In this document: one piece after another, positions 1-11,600 of the stretch
Numbering within the stretch: the stretch's first letter is position 1
How the letters are laid out: each line of letters begins with the position of its first letter
From: Sitta carolinensis
Lineage: Eukaryota > Chordata > Aves > Passeriformes > Sittidae
Assembly: GCA_032173965.1 (NCBI GenBank)
Contig: CM063284.1
Location: forward strand, 132,361,125 to 132,425,124
Length of the DNA: 64,000 nucleotides
Direction: 5' to 3'
Notes under the pieces: model-generated
Database searches by the model: none
What the model was told of the DNA's origin: nothing
What the model saw: only the letters and a program-made list of their open reading frames with translations
Program-made: the position numbers and the translations under genes

Positions 1-1132
1 ATGCCCTGAGACTGAAGGCCATATATTAATAGCAATGGGGCAAGAGCAAAACTCCACAAAATAAAACCCAACTGCTTTCCCGAAAAGCCACATTTTATCT
101 CTGTTCAGGAATAAGAAACAGCTCAAGAGAAATGAAGTAAGGCAGATCTATAAACACAACTACAAGACTTTGTGTTCCACCACCTGTTTAGCAGGGACCT
201 AACACCACAGCCACACGAGAACAGTGCAACGCAGACTGACACCAGTGTCATGGCTGACATGGCCTCATTTGCACAGTGGTCCACCACTGATAACAAGCAG
301 TTTAAAGCCAAACTTCCTGGCCAATTTGAACCATCACTGGATAAAAGTGGCCTCATCTTCCGGTGGTTTCCTCATTTCTCTCTGAGCATTGCTTCTGGAA
401 CAAGGGGGAACACTGCAGACAAAACTGTGTGTACAGGAGGCTGATCCAGCTTAAAACTAAATGGTGGGTCCTAGTGTGAGTCAGCTATCCACAGCAGCTT
501 ACTGTGCAACTGTGAAGATGCCTGTGCTGCAACAAAGAAGTAAGGCAATGCCAGGCAAGTCCCCTCCTTTCAAAAATAATCTGGGTTTATAGTGATCTTG
601 AAATTACCTGGGAAGAATCGACAATTATTTTATAAGGAACAGCAAGATTTTCCTTAAATGCTTTCCTTAACAATCAGCATGATAAAGACTGTGATGCAAT
701 TTGAACTGACTTCCAGAGTGAATCAAGTGGTTTGTCAACTACTGCAATGTTAAGTGTAAGAGACCATTTTTGTTCTGCATGGAGAAAAGTTTGATATGAA
801 GTTATTAAAATACGAATACCCTCTGTGGAAACATTTTTTTTCTTGGTCCTTTAAAAAACCTTGATATACTTCAGTCTTAAAAGCCAGATGTGACAATGTG
901 GAAACTTCAATTTTCAAGATAAAAATTAGTTTTAATTCTTCAGGAAATGGTACATTAAAGTCAAGTACTGTATTCTTGATTCTGCCCCAATAAATGTATA
1001 ACCTCGGACTCCTCCTTGTCTTGGCTCCTTCACCTATAAAAGGAAACTATAGCACTTAGCTGTGTTATTCAAGAGTGTTTATAGAGTTCTGGTTGCAAGG
1101 TGCTACCAAGACACAAAATAGTATTTGCTTAC
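1..1132 (-). other. RNF19A: RNF19A intron 6, partial
   Basis: This is the 5' part of the intron that follows coding exon 6, read on the minus strand. The donor GT is at 1132-1131 in the context GTAG|GTAAGC, a strong site. The next expected coding segment, which finishes the second membrane helix, is not found here, so it lies left of the window. A 90-residue open frame at 172-444 (plus strand) matches nothing I know and is probably chance. I see no repeat or RNA gene. Confidence 0.8.
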
Positions 1133-1247
1133 CTACGGTTACTGCAGCTACAACTGGAGAAACAATTACAGATAAGGTTACACCACCTGCTATAGCCAAG
1201 TTTCGCTTGTGCTTTGAAATGTCTTTGCCTTCGTATCGATTGTGAAT
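1133..1247 (-). CDS. RNF19A: RNF19A coding exon 6: end of first cytoplasmic link and start of second membrane helix
   Basis: This is a 115-base exon. The acceptor AG is at 1249-1248 after a TTCTTTC tract, and the donor is GTAAGC. It begins in phase 0 and gives 38 codons plus one base of a Gly codon (residues 379-417, counting from the ATG at 15021). The peptide starts [16 protein letters not shown], then runs into a hydrophobic stretch rich in Ala, Val, Ile and Gly (about 395-417). That stretch is the second of the two transmembrane segments anchoring RNF19 proteins in internal membranes. Against the human protein as I recall it, only Ile388 (human Val) differs. The rest of the protein, a long Ser-rich cytoplasmic tail of about 400 residues in the human protein, is encoded outside the window to the left. 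So this is the last RNF19A exon visible here. Confidence 0.95.
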
Positions 1248-4200
1248 CTTGAAAGAAGAAAAGAAAGGGGGTTTAGAGTATTATCAACATCAATAACACA
1301 TTGCTGCAAGAATGGAAGAAGTGCATCATTCCATGCAATGATTTTTTTCTTATCTCAAACAAAATAAAATTTATATAGATCCTAATTTTAGGCAACCTTT
1401 TAAAAGTAAGAAGTCCTCCTATACAGCAATTAAGCATTTATTCTCAGTCTCAAGTTTGAAGAGCTAAGTAATTGAAGAGCTCCGTTCAATCATTACTTCA
1501 GCTTACATGGCCGGGAAAAGTAGACAAACTTTCAGGATAAAAGAATTGTCACATATGATCAAATTGGCATGTCTTCTTCCCAGTTGTCTTTGCCCTGAAG
1601 AGTATGGAGTTAAAACTTCCACACATTACTAGATCTATAGAAACAGATTGATATAACAGAGCCATGAGAGACCCTTCACCAAACATAGCTTGGGAGGGGA
1701 AAACAAGAACTCCATTGCTCCAGCACCCTCTCCTGACAAGCTACTGAGACAAGAACCTTTTTGCAAACCTGAGTCTTAGCTGTGCTTCTGTTTACTGAAG
1801 AATCTGCTACCCAAACCTCTTACTGATGGTTCAAGTCTTCAATAACTCTGAAATGTGACTGCCTTAAACTCACCTGCCACAATCTCCACATGAACCTGAA
1901 AGGCCTTTAAAGATCACTGTTCTACAGAGATTTCCCCTCATTTGTGTCTTTCATTTACTCTCTCTAGGAAACATGGTTTCTCAGAGGTATGCACTACATT
2001 CTGTCATTATTCCTGGCTAAGACATAATTACAAAGGAACAACAGCTATCTTAATGGCTCTCACAAAGCCAAGTTAATCCTCACTCCATCTAAGGAAGAAC
2101 ACAAAAGATGAGTACACAAGAAGACAGTGACAAAAAATGACTTGCATGTCATTGAATGCTGTGCTTTCTAAAATATAATTGCAATTAGAGATTTGGTAGG
2201 GTTGTTCTCATTTTGGAATAAACAAAAGTCTTTGTATTTGATCAGGCAACGCTGACAAGGAAAGGGTAGAGTAGGTACTGTGCTTTGTGCAAAGTGAATG
2301 CATTTACTTGCTCTGAGGTACATTATACAGAGAGAAATACATCACCAGAATATTGAACATGCCTATGGATTAAAAAGGAAAAATTAAATGTGAACACTCT
2401 CACAGTATGAGTGTGTAAGAATTACGTTTCATGGGGCTCTGAGCAATTAGCAGGATCATCTAAGGTGCTAATGGACAATTATAACTCCCAAAACAAAAGG
2501 CATAATATAACAAACAGACATTCATAAACACAAATTCCTTAAACACAAAGCAAAAAACAAAAAGGAATGCAAGGAAGTTGTCAAAGTAGAAATTGATTTA
2601 AAACATCAAGATAGAAGGCTACTGGTAGAAACTACTATGAAATAAGAAACTTTTGGATATTGACTAAATAATAAAGAATAACAAAACAAAAATACTAGGC
2701 CAGAAGAGAAATTTCAATAAACACAGAAACCTATTAGGTTACAAGGTTTTATATCTATAAAACCAGAACCCTAGCACTTCCTCAAGGAAACTCTATCAGA
2801 GCACAAGCACAAACTCTTCCAATGCAAAGGAAAGAAAGAATGTTGAAAAAGAACAACGAAGCTTCCTTTACCAAAGCAGCAGAAGCATTAAGAAAATAGA
2901 AAGTAGGTCAGATTACTATGAATGGGTATAGAAGAACAGCAAGGAGTTAGGGCAAAATCAGAAAGGTTAAACTAGAGGAGACAAAAAGCAAGGGATATCA
3001 AAGTCAAGGAGAAATTATTCTGAAAGTACAGTGCTAGTAAGAGGAAATTGGATCAATTTGCTGTTTAACAAAAATGAAAGACAGCCAGCAGATGAAACTG
3101 TAGACCTGTTCCTATTTTATTTTCCCTTCAGTTGTCATTGAAGATCAACTGTGAGCCAGACAACTGGTGACAAAGAAGTAAGATCTGTACAAATACAGCA
3201 GATTGGAGAGTACTTACATGAGCTGATCTGAAAAATATTTCAGCACGCCAAATTTCAGAGTCACTAATAGTAATTTTAGGAAATTATTAGTAGTAGACGT
3301 CTGAAAAAAAAAATTCAGGAAAACTGGAAATGGTTAAATGGCAATGATAATCTTAAAAAGGGTATAAACCAAGAAGCTGAAGTAAGACCACTGAACTGAA
3401 CTTTCATTTCCTGAAAACTGTGACCTTGTAAACATCAAAGTAAAGGTAGGAAACAAAAAGGTCACGCTGATCTTTTTTTTTTCAAGTAGAAATCACGTCA
3501 ATTTAATTTTCTCCTGTAACAAGATAACTCAGCCTTGAAGATGGGGAGAAACAGATGTCACACACTGACTAACTGCATTCTTACATTCTGGTATGACACT
3601 CAAGCGGTTATAATGGTCCAGATTAGAAAAAAGGATGAGAGAAATCTACTAAGCTTCATATGAAACTACAGAAAACATGTGAACAGTCGTTTTTTTAACT
3701 ACCCAAATTGACTCTTCACTCCATACTTCTTCCTAGAGATGTGCCTTGGATCCAAGAGCACTGAACATCTTCATTAATGTGGAAGATGGAAGAAGAATGT
3801 GTGTATTGAAATTCAAGCCAATAAAATCTGTCATAGTTGCAAGAATGCCAGAATTCATTCCAGCCATGAGAAGCTGAAAAAATGGTCTGAAATGACCAGA
3901 TGCAGCTGAATGGCAGTGAGTTCAAGACTATCTGTAGGAAGAAGCCAATTGCCTGAATTACCAGTACATGGGAAAGGGTTTGTGTTTTAGAGCACACAAA
4001 ATGAAAACAGCATATTGTTGAAGAAGAGGTAACTGGTAGTTACTGGCACAGAATCACCCTTTCATTTAGCTCAGCAGCAGTTAACGCTGCAGCTTCACTG
4101 CTGTATTCAAACTGGACAAAAAGGTGGCATGAACAACTACAAGGAAATCAGAAGAGCAGAATGAGAAACCTCAAGTGGTGTTTTCTTGACAGTTTGTCAA

Positions 4201-5628
4201 GAAAAGCTGGAAGTGCTAGGTTTGTTAGGGATGGATCTGAAGTATCATTAAATATGTAAGAGCATATTGCAGAACAAAAGGATTCTCTGCATCAGCTGAA
4301 GAATAGGGCAGTAGGAATCGAATGTAAATTGTCTTCCTATACCAATGTTAAAACCAGCAAGTTTTTCTAAGAAAAGCAAGCTTGAAGGGCCTGTGGGATT
4401 CTCCATATCTTTTGAAGTAATATTTGACAGGGGTCACAGAGAAACGACCACTAAGCACTGGGGTACAACAGAAATTCTCATGAGGCTGCCCGCACAGACT
4501 AATGCTTAAGACTTCAATACATGAAAGGTGCTCTGTGATGGGGCCCTATTGCAAAATATAATGAGAAAAGCTAATCATGGAAATGTAATTTGAAACAGGT
4601 AACTGCTGCCTCCTTCATCTCCTCACTCTCCTCACTCATAAGGTTCCAATGACTGTATGGGACTAAGCCATAACAGAACAAAAGGGTCAAGAGTCAACTG
4701 TAGAAGAAAGTAGGATGCCTGCTAGAAAGAAAAAGATTAAATAAATACAGTGGAAAATCTGCACCCCTGAACATTTTGTCTAGTAGACATGCTCCCCCTT
4801 CCCTCCCCAATAAATGCAGAATTATGAGTATGCGCCAATCACATCTAGAATCCATGCTGATACAAGCAGAAAAACAAATCTTCCAAGCCATCATTTCAAA
4901 AAGCTCATCTCCAAAAGATCTAGATAACTTATTACTATATCTTAAATTACATATAAGTTTGTTGATTACTTCATAGTACAAGTTATTATATTTTTTTAAG
5001 AGGAAATATATCAATTGCCTTCTGATTAACATGACTGTTTCTAGCTCCTCCCCAGAAGAAGCAAAATGAAGACAGGGTAGCTAGCACTGAACACTGCTCC
5101 AAATTGGTGGACTGGCCCAAAGCAATTAACAAGCTGCCAAGTATAAATTCTTAAACATGTGTATGCACAAACCTGAACTAGCATGATTTTATACTAAAAT
5201 TCTGGTAACTATCTGCTTTTAAGAAAAAAAATTTTAAAAAAATCCTTTTTGTCTTCCTTGTGCTCTAAAGACTAATTCTAAGGGACAGAAGGGAAACCAG
5301 AGATTGAAACCAGAGCAATTTTGAAAAACCATGCAGAAGCTTTCATGGCAGGATACAGAAATTGGAAATTGTTCAGTGTTTTGCTCTGCATGTTTTAAGA
5401 GAATCTAAATTCTTAAAAACACTGCTTTCTGTTCCTGTACAACTGACACAAATATCCTTAAACAAAGCAGGACTCGGTTGGTTTGGTTTTTTTTGGAGAT
5501 TGTTTGGGTTTTTGTTTTGTTTGTTTTTTTCAGAGGCCAGTTAAGATATCCAACTGAACACGGTATCACCCAAGCCATACAACAGAAGGTAAAACCTGAA
5601 GTATGCTGGGAATTGAAGCACTTTTTAC
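1248..5628 (-). other. RNF19A: RNF19A intron 5
   Basis: A 4.4 kb intron between coding exons 5 and 6, phase 0. The donor GT is at 5628-5627 (CGTAAG|GTAAAA) and the acceptor AG at 1249-1248. The DNA is AT-rich. The part from about 2880 to 4560 is purine-rich on the plus strand and has the look of an old, decayed repeat, but I cannot name a family. Short open frames at 3716-3997, 4694-5032 and 4776-4976 match nothing and are probably chance. Confidence 0.85.
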
Positions 5629-5791
5629 CTTACGTCCCACATACACAGGAATTCCAATAATCATAGCAGGAATAGCAATGCCAGCTATTAAGGCAATTCC
5701 TACAGGAGCGCCGACAAGCGTGCCTAGTTGCCACAGGATTTTCTTCTTACGGCTCCATGGTTTCTTCCCCCAAAACGTGCAACCTGAAGGG
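5629..5791 (-). CDS. RNF19A: RNF19A coding exon 5: end of RING2 and first membrane helix
   Basis: This is a 163-base exon. The acceptor AG is at 5793-5792 (CTATTAG|C) and the donor is CGTAAG|GTAAAA. The first base completes Ser324 and 54 codons follow (residues 325-378), ending in phase 0. It starts [17 protein letters not shown]: Cys328 probably supplies a last zinc ligand of RING2, and the Lys/Arg cluster marks the cytosolic side of the membrane. About residues 347-375 then form a long Gly/Ile/Ala/Val hydrophobic segment with several prolines, the first transmembrane helix of the RNF19 family. I see no difference from the human sequence as I remember it. The acceptor has a short, poor pyrimidine tract, but phase and protein match leave no doubt about the junction. 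Confidence 0.97.
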
Positions 5792-6358
5792 CTAATAGAG
5801 AGAAATATGAAAGCTGTAAAGAAACTGTAAATAAATCAAGGTAGCTATACACTACCAAACATTGCTCTAGTTACAAAATTATTTTCCTTAGGTTCGAGTT
5901 ACAGATATAACACATCATCATCAGTTATTTCTCAGATTTTTCTTTTTGCCTGAGAGCATATTTTGCAATGTAACAAGAAGCACATTGCATACTGCAACAT
6001 ACCAATCTATGGTTCCCAGTAACATGTATAATCAGAACTTTTGTATTGCCTCATACAAAGACAATACAGTTGTATTAAGACATCAATAAAAAGACAGTGT
6101 GTTAATCCAAAATACTTGATTTGCACTAAGAACGTGTTGCATGCAAAAAATTTACAAAACATTTTAAAATAAAAATAATAAAGCACTAATTTAAATGCAT
6201 GTACTGAAAACTGACTTAATTATCGGATATGAATACTTCAGCTGAGATTCTCTACACCAAAAGAAAGAAAGCCAGACTTACAGCACTTGGGAATCTCCTT
6301 CTAAACACTTTAGAAAACAAATTACCAACCACATAGAATTTTTTTTTCTTAAATGTAC
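5792..6358 (-). other. RNF19A: RNF19A intron 4
   Basis: The shortest intron in the window (567 bases), phase 2 (the Ser codon is split AG|C). The donor is TTTAAG|GTACAT at 6358-6357 and the acceptor is at 5793-5792. It is AT-rich with no repeat or other feature that I can see. Confidence 0.9.
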
Positions 6359-6503
6359 CTTAAATAATGTAAATCTGAGATCTCTTTCATACATAGCCAA
6401 CAGAATTCACAGCCACAGACAGCACAAGTCATATGATTGCAGCTTCCATCATTCATTTTTATTATATAAGCAGCACAGCGTGGGCATGGCTTTATGTCAT
6501 CAG
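6359..6503 (-). CDS. RNF19A: RNF19A coding exon 4: catalytic RING2 domain
   Basis: This is a 145-base exon. The acceptor AG is at 6505-6504 (TTTTTAAACAG|CT) and the donor is AAG|GTACAT. Two bases complete Ala276, 47 codons follow (277-323), and two bases start Ser324. It encodes the RING2 (Rcat) domain: Cys282 and Cys285 open the zinc site, and Cys297 in the GSCNHM motif is the expected catalytic cysteine. RBR ligases use this residue to form a thioester with ubiquitin before passing it to the substrate. By alignment it would be Cys316 of the human protein. Cys302, Cys305, Cys310, Cys313 and His321 are further zinc-ligand candidates. No catalytic or zinc residue is missing, so the enzyme should be active. 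Confidence 0.97.
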
Positions 6504-8435
6504 CTGTTTAAAAATGAATATTAAAATTGTATCAGTTCCTTAGACAAGCAAATATAATCACAATACAGACATACATTTGGGAAAACCAATTGAACCATTA
6601 TCTGAAAAACTGAAGAAGTTTTCTGTAAGGTTGTTTTACAAATCTCTATTTGGCCATGACTCGGTATCAAATTTGTTTTTACAAACCTTGGACCAAGCAA
6701 AACTAATGAAAACAAGGTGTATTAGACCACATTCAAGTAATTGAATAGTTAATGCACACTCTCTGTTCAAGGACTTTCCAAGCTTAAGGAAATACATATT
6801 AGAATCTGACATTAAATATGTATGCTAATACAGGACTGATAATACGGTCTCTTTTAAATATAATCCTCTTTTACATTTCATGCTGTTATGAATCTTATAC
6901 TTGACTACTCAGTTTCCACTCTGTTAACATATTTTAAATCCATCCCCCCATTCACATTAATGTACTTCTTTGGTATTGCCAACCTCCTCTTGAGTCCTTT
7001 TCACAGTCCTACTTTATACTTACTTACATCCTGAAAAAATATAGTGTAGCAGAGGAAAACTCTGGAGAAACTCCATATTCCCAAGTCAAATGTGGAAAAA
7101 TGAGGTTAAGTGACCAGCTCTGCCAAACTAGGGGTCATTGAGCAACAGGGAAACACACACACACCACAGTTGTGATCTTCACTCCTGTTTAGTACCTGCG
7201 TTTTAGGGCAAGCAATTCATCCACAGCTGCAGAAATACCTTGCAGCTACTAGCGCAGAACTCCAAGTTTGTCCTACCTAGTAGCACCGAGGCAGTAAAGG
7301 GAAAGGAGAGCTCACACCTGATAGAAAGAATACCTAAAGAGGTGCAGAACCAGCAGAAGAAAGTACCTCTACCAACCCCAGTGCACAAGGAGTAAGTAGC
7401 TGAAAGGACTCATTAGCTACTCCCACATGAGGGCACATGCACAGCCTACAGGGCAGAAAGTAAACAGAGCAAGTTCTTCAGCACAGGAAAGGCAGAGCTA
7501 CTGCTCTTCAGGCTGAGAGGAATTGAAAGGGCAAGGAAAGGAGCTGGTGTGGTAATTTATTTTGCTTATTTTTAATATTATTTGAAAGCTAGATCAAGAC
7601 GCCAATTTTTAGAGCGATATTGGATGCCTTGTTAAAATAAGCCAGTGCAAACTATAAATTAGAGACTCTCAAGTCTGGGGCTGGATTAGAGAAAAACAGC
7701 TCTAACTACAATTTGCAAGTGAGACTCTTTACCCCAAAAACCTTGCTTGTTCAGGCAGGGACAAAAACTGCCAAATAAATCAGAGTTTGGTGTAATTCAG
7801 AGTCAGCTCTTATCAACAGCGAACTGGAATCTTGATGTGCTAAACACTACTCTGAATAGTTTATCCTCTTTTTTTGGGGAGTTACAAACAAGCTCAGCTT
7901 TAAGAGATGAATTTGTTTGCCTTCTGGTAGACAAGACAGATGGGCATTTCCTAGAAATCCAGAAATTAGTACTAACAAAGATGTCAAATATCAGAGCTGA
8001 CATCAGAGAAATAGTCTTTTTGAAAACAGAAAATCAGTAGTTACAAGTTTTAATTTCAGCAACTGGGATATTTCACCTATAGTGGAGAAAACGAGTGTAC
8101 TAAGTGATACAACTAAAAAAGTCAACATGCTAAACACGGGACGCCTTGCAGCAAGTTCATTTAATTTCACATTTTTTGACTACAAAGAACTTAAAACGAT
8201 GACAAGGTTTTAAGACTTAAGTCAGATGTTCTGGTCACAGAGTACTTCAAAGCACAACATTTACAATTTTAATTGGTTTAATTCAAATTTAGAATTGTTA
8301 TTTTATGTTTCTGAAAGACAAAGCATCTAGTATCTACCTACCATGTCACTATTCCATTCTTTCCTTATCTAGGGTTAACTGTGCAAATGCACAAAGAAGA
8401 GATGTTCACAGACACAGCACCCTGACTGTAAATAC
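6504..8435 (-). other. RNF19A: RNF19A intron 3
   Basis: A 1.9 kb intron, phase 1 (the Ala codon is split G|CT). The donor is GCAG|GTATTT at 8435-8434 and the acceptor is at 6505-6504. A 97-residue open frame at 7747-8040 on the plus strand resembles no protein I know and is probably chance. I recognise no repeat. Confidence 0.88.
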
Positions 8436-8644
8436 CTGCTGCTCCAGATTCCTGGCTGTAACTGATGGATGAAGAACGGATCGTCCTCAGGCGCAGACTC
8501 TGCGCTCTCTCCTGGCGAGCGGCATCGCAGGTCTGGTTGGGATGCCAGATCTGCTTACAGTGGTAGCAGAACTCGGTTCCGCAGCCCTCTCGTCCACACG
8601 TCAGCTTGGGGCAGCTGGCACATCCAAATGCGATCACAGCGTAT
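8436..8644 (-). CDS. RNF19A: RNF19A coding exon 3: IBR domain
   Basis: This is a 209-base exon. The acceptor AG is at 8646-8645 (GGCTGTTGAAG|A) and the donor is GCAGCAG|GTATTT. One base completes Gly206, 69 codons follow (207-275), and one base starts Ala276. It carries most of the in-between-RING zinc domain. With Cys200 and Cys205 from exon 2, the ligands are Cys222, Cys227, Cys232, Cys235, His240 and Cys245, in the C-x4-C / C-x4-C-x4-C-x2-C-x4-H-x4-C spacing of RBR proteins. A basic, Ser-rich linker follows ([16 protein letters not shown]). The peptide equals human RNF19A as I recall it. An 81-residue open frame on the opposite strand (8469-8714) is only the shadow of this conserved exon. 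Confidence 0.97.
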
Positions 8645-11600
8645 CTTCAACAGCCAGGAGGGGCACGAGAGAATTTTGTTAATAAAACCAGTTCTAAGTA
8701 CAGAACAAAGCTGACTAGACAGCTGTCAGAGCAGCTGAAGCAGGTACAAAGGCAGTGGACATCAGGAGCTGACTACTCCCTTTAGGAGGTGGCCAGCACC
8801 AGTTCCTGGACACATCTTTCCACAACTCTATTGCCACTGCATTAGATTAAGATTGTACAGAAATACTATAATCCCTGCAACACTCACTCACCTTTACTCC
8901 ATGCAGTATTGTATTTAAATAAAAATTTCAATAAAACTGTATTTAAAGCTGAAGGCAATACTGTAAGGTTTACAGTCACCAAGAAACCACAGTTTAGAAG
9001 AGTGGGAAAATAAACCTGAAAAGGTGTTTAAGCAATTAGGATAAGTTATAGTTTCCAAGGTGCCCCAGTCACTATGGGCACATGTTAGGTTGACCCTGTG
9101 CATGAGGGAGGATCCCTGCTAAGTGATCTGCAGTGTAACCTACAGCTGTTACAACATCTGATTTGGCACTGCAAGACATTTTAGCATTTTACTATCTGCC
9201 TTTTATCACAAATACCACTACTTTGAATAGATGTTTGTTAACTCATTGTATTTTAAAATGTCAAAACAACAAACCAAGTATTTTATAAATAGGATTTTGC
9301 TTTCTCAATAACCAAGGCATTTTTAAAAATACATTTCAAATGTAAATGCAAAAATTGGTAAAAGTTTGGGCCTCAATGCCACCTTTACTCTGACAATACT
9401 ACAGAGCAAAAAACCTCCAAAAATGTTGAGACTTACAAAACTCTCTTATACTACTTTGTAATCAGATGTGAACAGTTCTATACAATGAGAGTTGGCGTGA
9501 CTAAACTACTCTTTCATTAGACCTGCATTTCAAAGTTCACATGATAAAAACACAATGTGTTCATATTAACAGTAAATACAAACATATGTACATATGTTTA
9601 TTAATTTATACCCATTGTAGCTTTTTTCAATGATTTTGTGCAATAGCTTTCATTTAAATATATAATACTAAGTCCACTGCTATGAACATTTAAAACAGAT
9701 GTATGGTTTTATTCACATGAACGGGGTCCCTGAGTAGACTTCCACAGATTTATAAATGCAACAAGACTTAAGTTTCTGTCTGTTCAAATTAAGGTAATTT
9801 TATTTTAAAAGACTGTTTATTTTTACCCCCTGTCCATTTTATAGCAGTTGCATAAAGTAACTCAAAATATTCTTTATTAGCAATGATACTTAAAAAATAT
9901 TCCCACTCGCAAGCCTATCTTAAAATTTAGCTATTTTTATTTAAGTACCTACATCTGAAACTCTGCACAGTTAATGCAAATCCTATCCCTTCCATTATTG
10001 TTTTAAAACTATTGTTTAAAACACGTTTTATTTCATGTTCCTCCCTAGGAAATCTTGCAAACAAACAGGACTGCCAATGTTTACCTTACAGATGATGCAG
10101 TTACAAATGAGATATATGCTTGTCTGTTTGCAAATATTTCTTGCTTTCCAAGTAGAGATTTATTTCAATAATTGCTAGACTCTTCTATACTGCTGCCAAG
10201 TTAATCAGCTTCATTTTCCCCACTTTCTGCAAACTGAAGAGATAATTGCTTTGCATGTACACAAAGAGACTCTGATCCAAACACTTCTTCAACATACAGG
10301 GATACATTCAAGGCTTGCTAATGTTAGACCAAAAAAATCTCAAGTCTAAGACACAGAATAAAGTATCAATTTATATTCTGCCACCTTCCTATCACTAATA
10401 AAGCATAGGCACATCCCTGAAAGCACTCCCTAATTGGGACTGATGTATTTGGCACACCTTTAGAAAGTAGCTTTTTAGACCAGAGAAAATCTCAGTTCAA
10501 GCTGTACAGGATTACAAGTTTAATTTAACATTTGCATTCAATTTAAAGGAGATGTGAAAGCCTAAAGTCCTGGTTTAGACTGAGAGAAGGGATAACCAAC
10601 CAAAACAAAAACCAGAGGCAGATTAATTGAAGGCTACACAGTGAAAAGATGGATGAAGAATCTGCACTCTTTTGCAAAATGTGTTTTTTGTCTGATAAAG
10701 GTATGAAAATTTAGGAATCACTGTTATCTTCTAATGATGTAGAAATACAACCTCGGAGCAAAACCATTAAATAATTCAAACAGAAGAGAAGACTGAACAC
10801 ATTTGGAATACTGATTCAGTAAAGCTTGTTAAAATTACACTGGAGAACTAGTATGAAAAACAGAATACAAAGATACTGGTCTAGGAGAAGGCTCATGAGG
10901 TTTCCTGCCAGTGCTCCTTCCCCAGGGAAGGATCACCTATGTGACAGTGTCTTCTGTCAAGCCACTGCTGATAGGTTACAGCTGGTCCAGACTTTTACAG
11001 TGTTTTGGGTAACAGTCACCATCAGGATGCATCTGAGCTTGCAACAGAAGCTGGAGATGAAGCAGTCCAGGGTCAGGAAGTCTGTGGTGCCAGTGGCATG
11101 GACCATTCTGGCACTGGGCTGCTGTAGTGCAGGACACCCCTCAGCTCCCAGGCAGCCCATCCAGGGCAGAGCTGCTGCAGCAGAGCTTCCCCTCCAAACT
11201 GATCTGCAGTTCTCCCATCGGGAGCATAAAAAGTTCTCCACTGGGACAGAAGTAAGAGCAATACACTCTGTACTATAGATAACACTGTTTCAAGATCTGT
11301 TTGGTTCATGTTCTGCTGTCACTAGGACTTGTTTTTACCCAAACAGAGCTGAAACAGAGAGGAAAAAGAATTATTTACTTCATAACTATTTATTGTTGTT
11401 CCCTTAGGACCCAAGAGACCAATGTTGTAAAAAAAAACCCTGATGTTTTAACAGACTGATCTAGTTTCCCTCCATTTTTTTCATTTCAGGGATTTAGGTT
11501 TTTCAAATTATTTGCTCTTTATCTGGTCCAGGTTTTTTACTCACTGTCATGCCCACACCCTGAAACAATACAACATGGATGTTTGATCAATGCTGAGAAG

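Noticed and set aside
172..444. 90-codon plus-strand open frame at the left edge
   Set aside because: It lies within intron 6 of RNF19A, the opposite strand is also open, and there is no similarity to any protein I know.
8469..8714. 81-codon plus-strand open frame
   Set aside because: It lies opposite RNF19A exon 3, and its openness reflects the composition of that conserved exon.
10826..11278. 150-codon plus-strand open frame in RNF19A intron 2
   Set aside because: I see no motif, codon pattern or similarity, and the opposite strand is open as well. Probably chance in a less AT-rich stretch, or a relic I cannot name.
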